A DNA stretch of 37,553 nt. Source: Caballeronia megalochromosomata. Its GTDB lineage: Bacteria > Pseudomonadota > Gammaproteobacteria > Burkholderiales > Burkholderiaceae. The notes beneath the pieces are model-generated. The model did not search any database. It saw only the letters and a program-made list of their open reading frames with translations, and was not told the DNA's origin. Every line of letters starts with the position of its first letter. Positions within the stretch are counted from its first letter, which is position 1. The stretch covers positions 1-37,553 of the forward strand of contig LRBF01000221.1 in the NCBI GenBank assembly GCA_001580565.1, written 5' to 3'. Shown piece after piece: positions 25,716-36,200 of this stretch. The translations under genes were made by a program, and so were the position numbers.

Positions 25716-27698
25716 ATGCAGATTCAACCTGGCCTAGCCCCGACTGGCGCCGGCCCCGCGCCCGTGATGGACAAGATCGTCGTGGCCATCCACGGCATCG
25801 GGCCTGCGCTGCGAAGCGAATCCATCCGCGCGGCCGTGCATCGCTTCGGCGCGCTCGACGATCCGCCGCTACCGGTGCTGTCGCTCGGCTATTTCAACAT
25901 CGGCAGCGTCGGGGAAGTGTGCGTCAGCCGCCTCGACGTGCCCAACAAAGATCCGCTCGCGCGCCTGGGCTTCGCCGAAGTCTACTGGGCCGACGTGCCG
26001 CGCGATCTCGTGAAGCAGGACGATACGCTCGAGGAAAGCAAGGCCTGGGGCCGGACCGTCCTCAGCCGCGTGCGCGCGCTCTACGCGCGCGTCGAACAGG
26101 AAGCGAAGCGTTCCGGCTGGAAGGCGCAACTCACGCCGAAGGACTTCTCGCAGGTCGCGGGCGTCATCGAAGAGGAGATCGAGACTTTCGCCGTGCTGGA
26201 AAAGCTGCTGTACCTGCCGTCGCAACTCGGCCTGCTCGACTTCAAACTGCCCGACCTGCTGCGCGATTACTACAGCGACGTTCAACTCATCGCCGAATTC
26301 CAGTACTACCGTCAGGTGATCCTGTTTCGCTTTCACAAGGCGATGCAGACGATCATCGAATGGTTCCACGCCACCTATCCCGGCATCAGCCGCGATCCCG
26401 AGATTCATATCGTCGCGCATAGCGAGGGCAGCATCATCGCGTTTCTGGCGCTGCTTCAGGCGCTCTCGTCCAGTGACGTGAAGAGTCCCGGCCCGCAGGC
26501 AACGACGATCTCCACCGACTGGATCACCTGCGTGCGCGGCTTCATGACCTTCGGCTCGCCGATCGACAAGCACATCCTGCTGTGGCCGAAGCTCTGGGAC
26601 CCGATGGATCTCGCCTCGAAAGATTTCAGGCACCAGCGCGCCGACGCCCAGGTCGCCATGGTCGGCTCGCAACGCAATCATCCGCTCGTGCTGGAGAAGC
26701 CGATCAAGTGGCGCAACTACTACGATTACGGCGATCCGGTCGGCTTCGAACTGGACACGGCGCGCGAGTATCTGAAGGAGCACCAGTGCGGCGCATTCCA
26801 GTTCACGCAGCACGACGACTTCGGATTCAGCCGCTACTGGGTGCCGGGCGCGGCGCACGTCGACTACTGGAACGACGACGCCGTGTTCGCGCATTTCATC
26901 GATGACGTCGTGTTGCCCGAGACGCGCCCCAAATCGCAGCGGAAAGCCCCGCCGCCGCCGAGCCGGCGCATCGTCGGCATCGTCAGCACGGCCATTCCGT
27001 ATGTGATCGCGTACCTTACGCAGTTCTTCGCCGTCTTCCTGATCTTCAAGGCGACGCTCGCGACATTCGACTTTCTGGACGACGAGACCTATCGGGGCAT
27101 CGTGCGCTCCGTGCTCTGCCTGAGCGTGCTTCTGGCGGGCGTCACCGTATCGGGCCGGCTGCCGCGTCTCGTCAAATGGACGAACCCGCGATGGTGGGTC
27201 CTCGCGCTGGTCGCGTTCGTGTGCGGCGCGCTGCCGTGCCTGTATTACCTGGACCCGGAGGTCTCGAACTTTCTCGTCGATCCGATTGCGCGATTCCGGA
27301 TCGGCCGCGAGTTCGGCCTGCTCGCGGAGAAGCTGTGCGTGCCCGAAGGCAACCTCCTGCTCGTGGCGATCGCGGCGCTCGTCAGCCTGTCGGGCTGGAT
27401 CGCGCCGCGCAGGCCGGTGCTCGGCGGCTGGATGCTGGTCGGCAGCGCGACGGTCCTGCTCGCCGGCGGCATCGTCTGGCGTTTCATGGACGCGGACGCG
27501 CAGACGCCGATCTGGCCGATGGTGCTCGCGGGCTTCTTCTTTCTGTATCTGTGGCGGCTCGGCGTGCTGATTTTCGATCTGGCTTTCATCTGGCATCGCT
27601 ACATTCGTCATTCAGTGGCGCTCAAGGCGATGCACGCATGGCGCGGCAGACGGGACGCCGCGCCGCGCCGCTGGCGAATGTTCCGGTCGCGCGCGTGA
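25716..27698 (+). CDS. Membrane-anchored alpha/beta-hydrolase-like protein
   Basis: The protein is 660 aa. The N-terminal domain has the features of a lipase-type alpha/beta hydrolase: VVAIHGIG near residue 22 as the first strand and oxyanion region, and the nucleophile elbow AHSEGS with Ser236. The elbow lacks the first Gly of GxSxG. A GSPIDK strand follows later. The charged segment from about 90 to 180 is probably a helical cap. From about residue 418 to the end there are about six hydrophobic segments (AYLTQFFAVFLIF; WVLALVAFVCGALP; LLLVAIAALVSL; others). The substrate is unknown. There is no clear ribosome binding site, so the start is uncertain; an in-frame ATG at 25767 is possible. A link to the T6SS genes upstream is not shown. 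Confidence 0.6.
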   Translation: MQIQPGLAPTGAGPAPVMDKIVVAIHGIGPALRSESIRAAVHRFGALDDPPLPVLSLGYFNIGSVGEVCVSRLDVPNKDPLARLGFAEVYWADVPRDLVKQDDTLEESKAWGRTVLSRVRALYARVEQEAKRSGWKAQLTPKDFSQVAGVIEEEIETFAVLEKLLYLPSQLGLLDFKLPDLLRDYYSDVQLIAEFQYYRQVILFRFHKAMQTIIEWFHATYPGISRDPEIHIVAHSEGSIIAFLALLQALSSSDVKSPGPQATTISTDWITCVRGFMTFGSPIDKHILLWPKLWDPMDLASKDFRHQRADAQVAMVGSQRNHPLVLEKPIKWRNYYDYGDPVGFELDTAREYLKEHQCGAFQFTQHDDFGFSRYWVPGAAHVDYWNDDAVFAHFIDDVVLPETRPKSQRKAPPPPSRRIVGIVSTAIPYVIAYLTQFFAVFLIFKATLATFDFLDDETYRGIVRSVLCLSVLLAGVTVSGRLPRLVKWTNPRWWVLALVAFVCGALPCLYYLDPEVSNFLVDPIARFRIGREFGLLAEKLCVPEGNLLLVAIAALVSLSGWIAPRRPVLGGWMLVGSATVLLAGGIVWRFMDADAQTPIWPMVLAGFFFLYLWRLGVLIFDLAFIWHRYIRHSVALKAMHAWRGRRDAAPRRWRMFRSRA

Positions 27699-27746
27699 GC
27701 GGCGAGGCATCATTTTCGGTCGATGTGGCTTTCGGAGGAGTGCAAA

Positions 27747-28472
27747 GTGAATGCAATTCGAATCGCCGGCGCGTTTGCCGTGGCCCTGTGCCTGTCCACC
27801 GTGAGTCACGCCCAGTCGGCGGGAACCTTCTTCGCCACGGCGGGCTGGTTCCATCTCGCGCCGCAGGACAGCAGCGATCCGCTCAAGATCACGTCGGTCG
27901 GCGGCAACCCGGTCAACATCACCGTGCCGAATACGGGCGCGGGCGTGTCGAGCGCCGATACCGCCGGCTTCACCGTCGGCTACTTCATTACCGACCACAT
28001 CGCGGCGGAATTCGAGTTCGGCATACCGCCCGAGTTCGACGTGAACGGCACCGGATTGCTGTCGAAATACGGCAAGCTCGGCACCATCCGCGAATGGAGC
28101 CCGGCGCTCATTTTCAAGTACTTTTTTCTCCCGCCGCAGTCGAAGTTCAGACCGTATGTCGGCATCGGCGTGACGCGGACCTCCTTCAGCAACGCGAAGA
28201 TTACGAACAGCGATTTCGAGGCGAACGCGCTTGGCGGCCCGACGTCGGCCGAAGCGAGCACGGTCTGGTCGCCGGTGTTCAACGTCGGCCTTACGTATGC
28301 ATTTTCGGAACACTGGTTCGCGGGCTTCTCGGTGTCGTTCATCCCGCAAAGCACGACGGGCACATTCACAACGCAGTCGCAGACGCCCGTCGGCACGCTG
28401 ACGCGCAAGGCCGAGTCGAAAATTACGCTCAATCCGATCATCACCTATTTGCGCGTCGGCTACCGGTTCTGA
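27747..28472 (+). CDS. OmpW-family outer-membrane protein
   Basis: The protein is 241 aa. A signal peptide is clear (IRIAGAFAVALCLSTVSHA, likely cut after AHA-type SHA). The mature protein is rich in beta strands and ends in an aromatic residue (RVGYRF), as beta-barrel proteins do. Blocks such as FTVGYFITDHIAAEFEFG, KFRPYVGIGVTRT and FNVGLTYAFSEHWFAGF are typical of OmpW, a small eight-stranded barrel. The GTG start at 27747 is preceded by GGAGGAG at 27734-27740 and gives a normal signal peptide. The only in-frame upstream ATG (27723) adds residues that do not fit one. Confidence 0.85.
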   Translation: MNAIRIAGAFAVALCLSTVSHAQSAGTFFATAGWFHLAPQDSSDPLKITSVGGNPVNITVPNTGAGVSSADTAGFTVGYFITDHIAAEFEFGIPPEFDVNGTGLLSKYGKLGTIREWSPALIFKYFFLPPQSKFRPYVGIGVTRTSFSNAKITNSDFEANALGGPTSAEASTVWSPVFNVGLTYAFSEHWFAGFSVSFIPQSTTGTFTTQSQTPVGTLTRKAESKITLNPIITYLRVGYRF

Positions 28473-28671
28473 GCGGGCGTTCGGCGGATTGTCTTGTTCG
28501 CGGCTTTGTAATAATCTGAAACGGACGATGAGAAGAATCGGCGCACGCTGATCCCGGTAGTCAGAAGGGCTAACGAGTCTCGTTCAGAAGGATGGAGGGC
28601 TCCTTGCGCGCTGATCGAATCATGGCCGCGTCCTGCGGCGGCAGGCGCGCCGCGCCGGATGGAGCATCTCC

Positions 28672-31600
28672 GTGAGATGCGCCTGGTGCGGCGGCGCCGT
28701 GACCGCGGTCGGGTGCGATTGCACCCCCGCGCTGCGCCGCGCCGCGCGTGCGCGTTGCGCGTGCTGTGGCGCGGCGCGACCGCGCCAGGCCCGTTTCTGT
28801 CCGCAGTGCGGCGCGAGCTATGTCGCGGGCACGGTGTCGGACGCCGCCATCGAGCGCCGCCAGATCACCTTCGTCTTCTGCGATCTGATCGGATCGACCG
28901 CGCTGTCGGACGAACTCGATCCCGAGGACTACCGACAAGTGCTGCTGGCGTATCGCGGCGCCGTCAACCGGAGCATGACGCAGTTCGGCGGGCGCGTGGA
29001 GCGCTATCGGGGCGACGGCACGCTCGTCTATTTCGGCTATCCGGAAGCGCACGAGGACGATGCTGAACGCGCCGTCCACGCCGCGCTCAAGACGGTCGAA
29101 GCGATCCGCGCGATCAGTCTCGCGAGCCTGCCGCAGCTCGGCGTGCGCGTGGGCGTGTCGACCGGGCTCGTGGTCGTCGCGGAAGTGGAGGAGTCGGAGG
29201 AGCCGGCGGCGATGGGCGACGCGCCCAACATTGCGTCCCGGCTGCAAGGTCAGGCCGAAGCGAATGCCGTGATCGTCGACGACGCCACCCGGCGCCTCGC
29301 GGGCGATCTCTTCGATTTCCGCGATCTCGGCCTGCTCGCAATCAAGGGTCTCGCCGCGCCGATGCGCGCCTGGCGCGTGGCCGGCGCGATTCCCGTGGCG
29401 AGCCGCTTCGAGGCGCGCGGCAACCCGCAGCTCTCGCCGATGCTCGGGCGCGACGACGAGCACCGCACGCTGTCGCAGCTCTGGCAGCAGGCGCGCGCGG
29501 GGCGCGGGCAGATCGCGGTCGTCACGGGCGATGCGGGCATCGGCAAGTCGCGTCTCGCCGCGGCGTTGCTCGACGAAGCCCGTTCGGAGCAGTCAGGCGT
29601 CTATCGCTACTTTTGCTCGCCGTATCGGCAGGGCTCGCCGCTGCATCCGTGCATCCAGCAGCTCGAACACGCGGCCGGTTTCGCTGCGTCGGATTCCGTC
29701 GATGACAAACTCGCGAAGTTCGACGCGGTGCTCGCGGATCTCTCCGCGGAAGATCGCGCACTGATCGCGGACATGCTGAATCTGCCGGGGCGCGAAGTCG
29801 CCGCCGTCAAGGCGCTCAGCCCGAGCGCGAAGCGCCGCCGGACCATGCAGGCGCTGGTGGCATGGCTCGGGCGCTCGGCGACGCATCTTCCGGCGCTCAT
29901 CGTGTTCGAGGACGTGCAGTGGATCGACGATAGCTCGCGCGAACTCGTGCTGATGGTTGCCGAGATGGCGCCGCGCATGCCGGTCATGTTGCTCGTGCTG
30001 ATGCGACCCGGCAGCTTCACCGACTTCGACAATCATCCGAGCGTCACGCGTCTCTTTCTCGGTCCCTTGCCGGCGTCGCTCGGCGCCGAACTGGTGCGTC
30101 ACGTCGCGGCCGGCCAGCCGTTGCCCGCCGAAACAATCCGGAACATCGTGCTGCGCACCGACGGCATTCCGCTGTTTCTGGAAGAAGTGACGCGCGCGAC
30201 CGTGGAAGGTGCGGCGCGGCCGGATGCCGCCGTCGGCAGTCTCGAAGGCAAGCCCTTGCCGATGCTGCTGCGCGCGTCGCTGCAATCGCGCCTGAACCGG
30301 CTGGGCGCCGCGCGCGACGTGCTCGAAGCGGCGGCTGTGATCGGGCGCGACTTCTCGGTGCATCTGCTCGAACTCGTCGTCCGGCCCGGCAAGGATCTCG
30401 GCCCGGCGCTCGACCGGCTGGTGGAGTTCGGCATCGTGCTGCGGCGCGCGGCGTCCGAGCCCGCCTACACGTTCAAGCACGCGCTGATCCGCGACGCAGC
30501 CTACGAGATCATCGGCCGCGACACGCGCCGTGCGCTGCACGAGCGGATCGCGGGCGCGCTGGAAGGGCATTTCGCGGATGCGGTCGCCAATCAGCCCGAG
30601 ATTCTCGCGTGGCATTACACGGAGGCGCGCATCGTCGAGAAGGCGGTGGTCCAGTGGCTCGCGGCGGGCCGCAGCGCGCTGCGCCGCTCGGCGATGGTGG
30701 AAGCGCTGGAGCATCTGAATCGCGGCATCATGCTCGTCTCGACGACGGAGCGCTCGCCGTGGCGCCTGCAGAACGAGCTCGCGCTGACCATCTGCATCGG
30801 CATGGCGCAGATCGCCACGCAAGGCTATGCCGTCGCCGGCACCGGGGAGACGTTCGCCCGTGCGCGCGCGCTGTGCGAGATGCTCGGCGATCCGCCGCCC
30901 CTGCTCGCCGTGCTGCACGGTCTGTGGACCCATGCGCTCATGCGTGCCGATTTTCCGTCGGCGCAGGATCAGGCCGGGCAGATTCTCGCGCGCGGCGAGG
31001 CCAGGCAGGATCCGCTGTGGCGTCTCATGGGCCATCGCTTCAGCGGCGTGACGTGCCATCCGATGGGCCTTTTCGGCGACGCCATCCGCCAGCTCGAAAC
31101 CGGCATCGCGCTCTACGATCCGGCGCAGCAGGCGCTGTATGCGTCGATGACGGTCGACGATCCCCGCGTCGTCATGCTGACCTACATGTCGTGGTCGCAG
31201 ATGTGCGCGGGCCGGCTCGCCGAGGCGATCCGCAACAGCAGCGAGGCGGTCGCCGAGGGGCGGCGCATCGGGCACGTCTATACCCTCGCGCACGCGCTGG
31301 TGGGCGCGTCGTTCGTCGCGCTGACCGTGATCTCGCCGCAAGCCGGCCTCGCGCGGCTCGACGAACTGGCCGCCGCGATCGCGGACAGCGGTATCGCCTA
31401 TTACCACGCGGTCGAGTCGATCTTCCGGGGCTACTGTCTCGCCGCGACCGGCGCGCGCGACGAAGCGCTCGCGGCGTTGACGAAGGGCATGGACGCGTAT
31501 CGCGCGACCGAGACCGTGCTGTATCTGTCGGGCTTCCTGCGGATGTCGGCGGAGGCGCATGGCTGGGCCGGCGAAACCGACACGGCCATGCGTCTGCTCG

Positions 31601-31953
31601 ACGAGTCCTTCGCGATCACGCGGGCGACCGGTCAGCGCTGGGACGAGGCGGAGCTTCATCGCGTGCATGGCGTGCTGCTGCGCGCGCGTGGCGACGAGGC
31701 CGCCGCGCGCGATGCGTTCCAGCGCGCCTGCGCGGCGGCGGTGGGGCAAGGCGCGAAGCTCTGGGAACTGCGCGCCCGCTGCGATCTGATGGAGCAGGGC
31801 GCGTACGCACCGGACGCCATGACCGACGCGGCGGATCAGCTCAGGCTGCTCGCCGCCTCGTTCGAGGATGCGCATGACCTTCCCGACTTGCGCCGCACCC
31901 GCGCGATTCTGGAAACCCGTGTGGGAGGTGCGTGCCACATCGCCAACCTGTGA
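28672..31953 (+). CDS. Class III adenylate cyclase with zinc ribbon, STAND-type ATPase and helical-repeat domain
   Basis: The 1093-aa protein has an N-terminal double zinc ribbon (Cys3, 6, 15, 17; Cys29, 32, 43, 46). The class III cyclase domain (about 61-240) has metal-binding Asp71 (FCDLIGST) and Asp115 (RGDGTL) and transition-state Asn186 and Arg190 (NIASR). An AAA-type ATPase follows, with Walker A GDAGIGKS (286-293) and a Walker B-like VFEDVQWID. The C-terminal half is a long Ala-rich helical repeat region. It would make cAMP (or act as a cyclase-like sensor) under control of the ATPase module. The GTG start has GGAG seven bases upstream. Many Burkholderiales and Rhizobiales carry such proteins. 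It lies 73 bases before the P450 gene. Confidence 0.85.
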   Translation: MRCAWCGGAVTAVGCDCTPALRRAARARCACCGAARPRQARFCPQCGASYVAGTVSDAAIERRQITFVFCDLIGSTALSDELDPEDYRQVLLAYRGAVNRSMTQFGGRVERYRGDGTLVYFGYPEAHEDDAERAVHAALKTVEAIRAISLASLPQLGVRVGVSTGLVVVAEVEESEEPAAMGDAPNIASRLQGQAEANAVIVDDATRRLAGDLFDFRDLGLLAIKGLAAPMRAWRVAGAIPVASRFEARGNPQLSPMLGRDDEHRTLSQLWQQARAGRGQIAVVTGDAGIGKSRLAAALLDEARSEQSGVYRYFCSPYRQGSPLHPCIQQLEHAAGFAASDSVDDKLAKFDAVLADLSAEDRALIADMLNLPGREVAAVKALSPSAKRRRTMQALVAWLGRSATHLPALIVFEDVQWIDDSSRELVLMVAEMAPRMPVMLLVLMRPGSFTDFDNHPSVTRLFLGPLPASLGAELVRHVAAGQPLPAETIRNIVLRTDGIPLFLEEVTRATVEGAARPDAAVGSLEGKPLPMLLRASLQSRLNRLGAARDVLEAAAVIGRDFSVHLLELVVRPGKDLGPALDRLVEFGIVLRRAASEPAYTFKHALIRDAAYEIIGRDTRRALHERIAGALEGHFADAVANQPEILAWHYTEARIVEKAVVQWLAAGRSALRRSAMVEALEHLNRGIMLVSTTERSPWRLQNELALTICIGMAQIATQGYAVAGTGETFARARALCEMLGDPPPLLAVLHGLWTHALMRADFPSAQDQAGQILARGEARQDPLWRLMGHRFSGVTCHPMGLFGDAIRQLETGIALYDPAQQALYASMTVDDPRVVMLTYMSWSQMCAGRLAEAIRNSSEAVAEGRRIGHVYTLAHALVGASFVALTVISPQAGLARLDELAAAIADSGIAYYHAVESIFRGYCLAATGARDEALAALTKGMDAYRATETVLYLSGFLRMSAEAHGWAGETDTAMRLLDESFAITRATGQRWDEAELHRVHGVLLRARGDEAAARDAFQRACAAAVGQGAKLWELRARCDLMEQGAYAPDAMTDAADQLRLLAASFEDAHDLPDLRRTRAILETRVGGACHIANL

Positions 31954-32026
31954 TCGATGACGGGAGCGGGCGGCGCACCAACGGCGCCCGCAATTGGACG
32001 TCGTTTGAAACAAGAAGGAAGTCAAC

Positions 32027-33295
32027 ATGCCCCACGTCGATTTCGAGTCCGGCGAAAGGAGCCCGAGTCTCTCGTCGCGGCGCCCGGCGCCGGTGCGCTA
32101 CGTTCCACCGCTGCAGTATCTGCTCGGCGTGCTGCGCTATGTCTGGCCGATTCCGCATTGGGTCTTGCCGACTCCGCGTTTGCACCGCTTTGCAGCCGTC
32201 CTGTTGCGCGAGGACGTGGAGGAAGTGCTCTCGCGCCCGGACATCTTCACGGTGCCCTTCGCCGGGGAGATGAGGCGGCTCGCGGACGGATCGTGGCCCG
32301 GCACGCCGTTCATCCTCGGCATGGATGACGTGCGCGAGCACGACGAGCAGCTCGTCCGGCTGATGAATGTATTCAGGCTCGATGATGTCGGGATCGTCAG
32401 CGAGATCGCGCAAAGGCACGCCAGCCTGACCGTCGACGCGGTGAAGGGCGGCGAGCTCGACGCGATCGAGAAGCTCATCACGGACGTTCCGCTCGACATC
32501 TGCGTCGAGTATCTGGGCGTGCCGATCAAGGATCGCCGGTCTTTCACCGAAGCGCTCGTCGGTCTGAGCGGACATTTGTTCGGGCTGCCGCCGATCGAAC
32601 AGAAACCCGACGTGGACGCGAAGGCGGACATCGTGCGCCAGGTGGTCGACGATGCGATCCACGCTGCGCGGCGCGCGGGGCCGAGCGAGTCGACCGTGAT
32701 GGGCCGGCTCATGGGCGTGGAGCGACGCGACTCCGAGGTGCGCGCGTTTCTGCTCGGCCTGATCGTCGGTTTCGTGCCGACGACCACCATCGCGGGCGGC
32801 CATATCCTCGAGATGATGTTGCGCGCGGGCGGGATGCTCAGAATGACGCGCGCGGCGGCGCTCGAGGGCGACGAAGCCCTGCTCGGACAATGCCTCTTCG
32901 AGGCGCTGCGTTACATGCCGATCAATTGCGGGCCGTTTCGCCTCTGCGAGAAGGACTACGTCGTCGCCGCGAATTACTGGCGCAGGAAGCGCATCCGCGA
33001 GGGCACGTTCGTGCTCGCCTGCACGATGTCGGCCATGTTCGATTGCAGCCGGGTCCAGCAACCCTTCGTGTTCACGCCGGGCCGACCGAGCGTGGACCGG
33101 CTTCAGTTCGGGCTGGGCCTGCACTGGTGCGTCGGGGCGTTCATCGCGCAGGCGCAGCTCGTCCAGACCTTCAAGCCGCTCGTGATACAGCACGGGCTCG
33201 GACGCGCGCGAGGATCCGCCGGGCACCTGCGGCGCTGGCCGAAGTCCATCTTTCCTCAGCACCTCGTCGTCCGGATTCCGGGGAAATCGTCATGA
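32027..33295 (+). CDS. Cytochrome P450
   Basis: The 422-aa protein has the heme-binding signature FGLGLHWCVG with cysteine ligand Cys368 and the ExxR pair Glu292/Arg295 (EALR). An I-helix-like stretch GFVPTTTIAGG near 247-257 has threonines at the oxygen-activation position. No membrane anchor is evident, so it is a soluble bacterial type and needs separate electron donors, which are not in the window. The ATG has AAGGAA at 32015-32020. Its stop overlaps the start of the peroxidase gene in ATGA, so the two are co-translated. The substrate is unknown. Confidence 0.9.
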   Translation: MPHVDFESGERSPSLSSRRPAPVRYVPPLQYLLGVLRYVWPIPHWVLPTPRLHRFAAVLLREDVEEVLSRPDIFTVPFAGEMRRLADGSWPGTPFILGMDDVREHDEQLVRLMNVFRLDDVGIVSEIAQRHASLTVDAVKGGELDAIEKLITDVPLDICVEYLGVPIKDRRSFTEALVGLSGHLFGLPPIEQKPDVDAKADIVRQVVDDAIHAARRAGPSESTVMGRLMGVERRDSEVRAFLLGLIVGFVPTTTIAGGHILEMMLRAGGMLRMTRAAALEGDEALLGQCLFEALRYMPINCGPFRLCEKDYVVAANYWRRKRIREGTFVLACTMSAMFDCSRVQQPFVFTPGRPSVDRLQFGLGLHWCVGAFIAQAQLVQTFKPLVIQHGLGRARGSAGHLRRWPKSIFPQHLVVRIPGKSS

Positions 33296-36200
33296 GCTCG
33301 CCCGCGTTCATCAACGTCGTCATTCCGTTCGACCCGCTCAACGTCAATAACGTCAACCAGGCCATCGAGTTGCTGACCGAGAAAGCGCAGGGCAACTATC
33401 CGAAGCGCAACATCAGGAGATTGCTGACGAAGGTGCGCGGCCTGCACTTCATGAGCCTGAGCGTGATCGACACGCTGTGCCCGTCCGAATCCGACGTGGC
33501 CCAGAACCTCAAGCCCGTACGGCCGACCAACAAGGCGGCGCATCTGGTGATCGAGATCACGGCGGACTATGGATCGGAGGTGGTGCTCGCGGACCTCGTC
33601 GAGCATTTCTCCACGCCACTGAAAGCCGTGCTCGTCGCGGCCGACCCTGATATTTCTCGCGCCAACCTGCTGGATTATCTGCGCTCGTATGAGGTCAAGA
33701 TCAGCGCGAAGTGGCGGTTCAGCGCGCTGGGCCAGGTGTTCAGCGGCTCGCCGGGCCTGACCGCCGATCGAATCAGGCGCGAGCGTGATCTCGCGAAGAA
33801 GCTGACCGATGTCATCGGACAGGAGCAGAACACACCGGGCTGGTATTCACTCTCGCCGCTGGAGCAGCTCGAGCAAGTGCGCCGCACGGTCTGGCGCTCC
33901 CTGGGGCAGCCGTGGAAGTGGGCGTTCAGGCCCGAAGTGGCCTTGCCGACCGAAGCCGATGAAGAGGTCGGGTCGCTGCTGAAAAATCCGAAGGCGCGCA
34001 AGGCGATCCTGCAGAGCTTTCACGCCATGGTCTGGCCGCTTTCGGTGCCGCTCGTGATCATCGGAATCGGCGCGGGCCTCTATTTCACGCCCGACATGCC
34101 GACGTTCGTGGCCGCGATGTGCACCGTGACCACGCTGTTCCTCGTGCTTCTGATTCTGGCGCTCGTGCTCGGTGTCTCGCTGTGGCGGCTCAACATACTC
34201 GGCGCGACCGATTTCGTCGATGAGCGCATCGTGTCGGCCGATCAGGGGAAACTGCTGCTCGCGAAAGAGAACTTCGGGCAGCAGAATCATATGTTGACGG
34301 TGTCGCGTCTCAAACCTGGCATTCTGCGCTGCCTGACTTTGCGTCTCGCGTTCATCGGCGTGGGGGCGGCGGGCGCCGTGAACCGGCTCGGCTTCCTCGG
34401 CAAGAACGGCGTCATTCATTCCGCGCGCTGGATGCGGCTGCCGTGCACCGATCAACTGGTGTTCTGGTCGAACTACGACGGCACATGGGAGTCGTATGTC
34501 GCCGACTTCATCGCCGATGCGCCCGAGGGCGTCACGGGCATCTGGAGCAACTGCATCGGCTTTCCGAGGACGCGGGGGATCATCAGCGACGGCGCGACCG
34601 ACGGCGACCGAACGGTGCGCTGGGCGCGGCGGCAGCAGATTCCGACGCCGTTCTGGTACGCGGCCTACCGGAATCTGACCGCAGCGCGCATTCGCATCAA
34701 TTCGCAGATTCACGAGGGCTTCGCGACTGCGGGAACGAATCAGGACAGCATCGACTGGTTCGCGCTGTTCGGGTCCACGCCGCGTCCGGCGCCGTCGTTG
34801 CAGGTCGCGCAGATCTCGACGCTCGCCTTCGGCGGCCTGTCGAGAATGCGCTGCGCGAGCGCCTTCGTGGTGTCGCTGTCGACGAACCACGCAAGCTGCA
34901 AGGCCTTTCTCGCGGCGCTGCACGGCCTGGCCGTCTATGGCGCGGCTCACAAGCAGATGAACAGCGCGCTGGTGCTCGGATTCTCGGCGGACGCGTTGGA
35001 ACTGCTCGGCTTGCCGCACGAGGCCATCGAGACATTTCCGGTCGCGTTCAAGCAGGGCATGAGCACGCCGGACCGCGCGCGGGAACTCGGCGACGTCCGC
35101 GGAAACAGGCCGAAAACATGGGCATGGGGCGGCCGGGGCAAGCGTCCCGATGTGCTCGTGCTTGCGTATGGCATGGACCCGTCCGATCTGACGACGCTGG
35201 AGAAAACGGTCCGACAGGCCATATCGGGTAACGGCCATCCGCCCCCCTACCATCAGCCGCTGACGGAATTGCGCGACCGCTCCGGTCAGCAGGCAAGCGG
35301 AATCGGCGGCAACGAGCCATTCGGGTTCATGGACGGCATTTCGCAGCCGGTCATGCGCGGCGCGCCGCAGCGCAACCGCGCGCACGACGAGAACGATCTC
35401 GTGGAACCCGGTGAACTGATCCTCGGCTATCCGGATAACCTCGGCATGATTCCGCCCGGGCCGTCGATGCCGGCATCTTACGATCCGCATCATCTGCTTC
35501 CGGATGCCGGCGTCGATCCGGCGCGCGTGCGTCCCGACTTCGCTCGCTCTCCATCGTCGGGGCGGCGCGATCTCGGCCTGAACGGGACATTCCTGGTCGT
35601 GCGGCAGTACGAGCAGGACCTCAAGGCCTTCGACAACTGGTACACGAACACGGGCATTCGCATCCCTCAACCCGGTCCGCCTGCGCCTTCATCGGGCGCG
35701 CCGAACTTCCCCATTTCGGCCGCCATCCCGACGTTCTCGCACGTCAAGACCCCTGACGACCTCAAGACCGTGATCTTCGGGAAGTTCTTCGGCCGATGGA
35801 AGGACGGCTCCTCGCTCGTGCGGCACGGCAGTCCGCCGACCCGCGTGGGCGGTCCTCAGGCCAGAACGCCCGACAACGATTTCATGTGCGGCCAGGAGGA
35901 CCCGTCCGCGCATGGCTGTCCGTTCGGCGCGCATATCCGCCGGGCCAATCCGCGCGACACGCGCTTTCCGGGATCGAAAGAGGAGATCGCCTCGGTGAAC
36001 CGGCATCGCATGTTGCGCGTGGGCCGGGTCTTCGGCGCACTCGACAAGAACAATCCCTGGCAACTGGACGCGACAGCGCCGCTCGGTGTGTTCTTCATGT
36101 GCGTGAACGGTGACATCGAGCGGCAGTTCGAGTTCGTTCAGAAGACGTGGCTGCTCAATTCGAGCCTGCAGTCGATGGAAGGCGAAGTCGATCCGATCAT

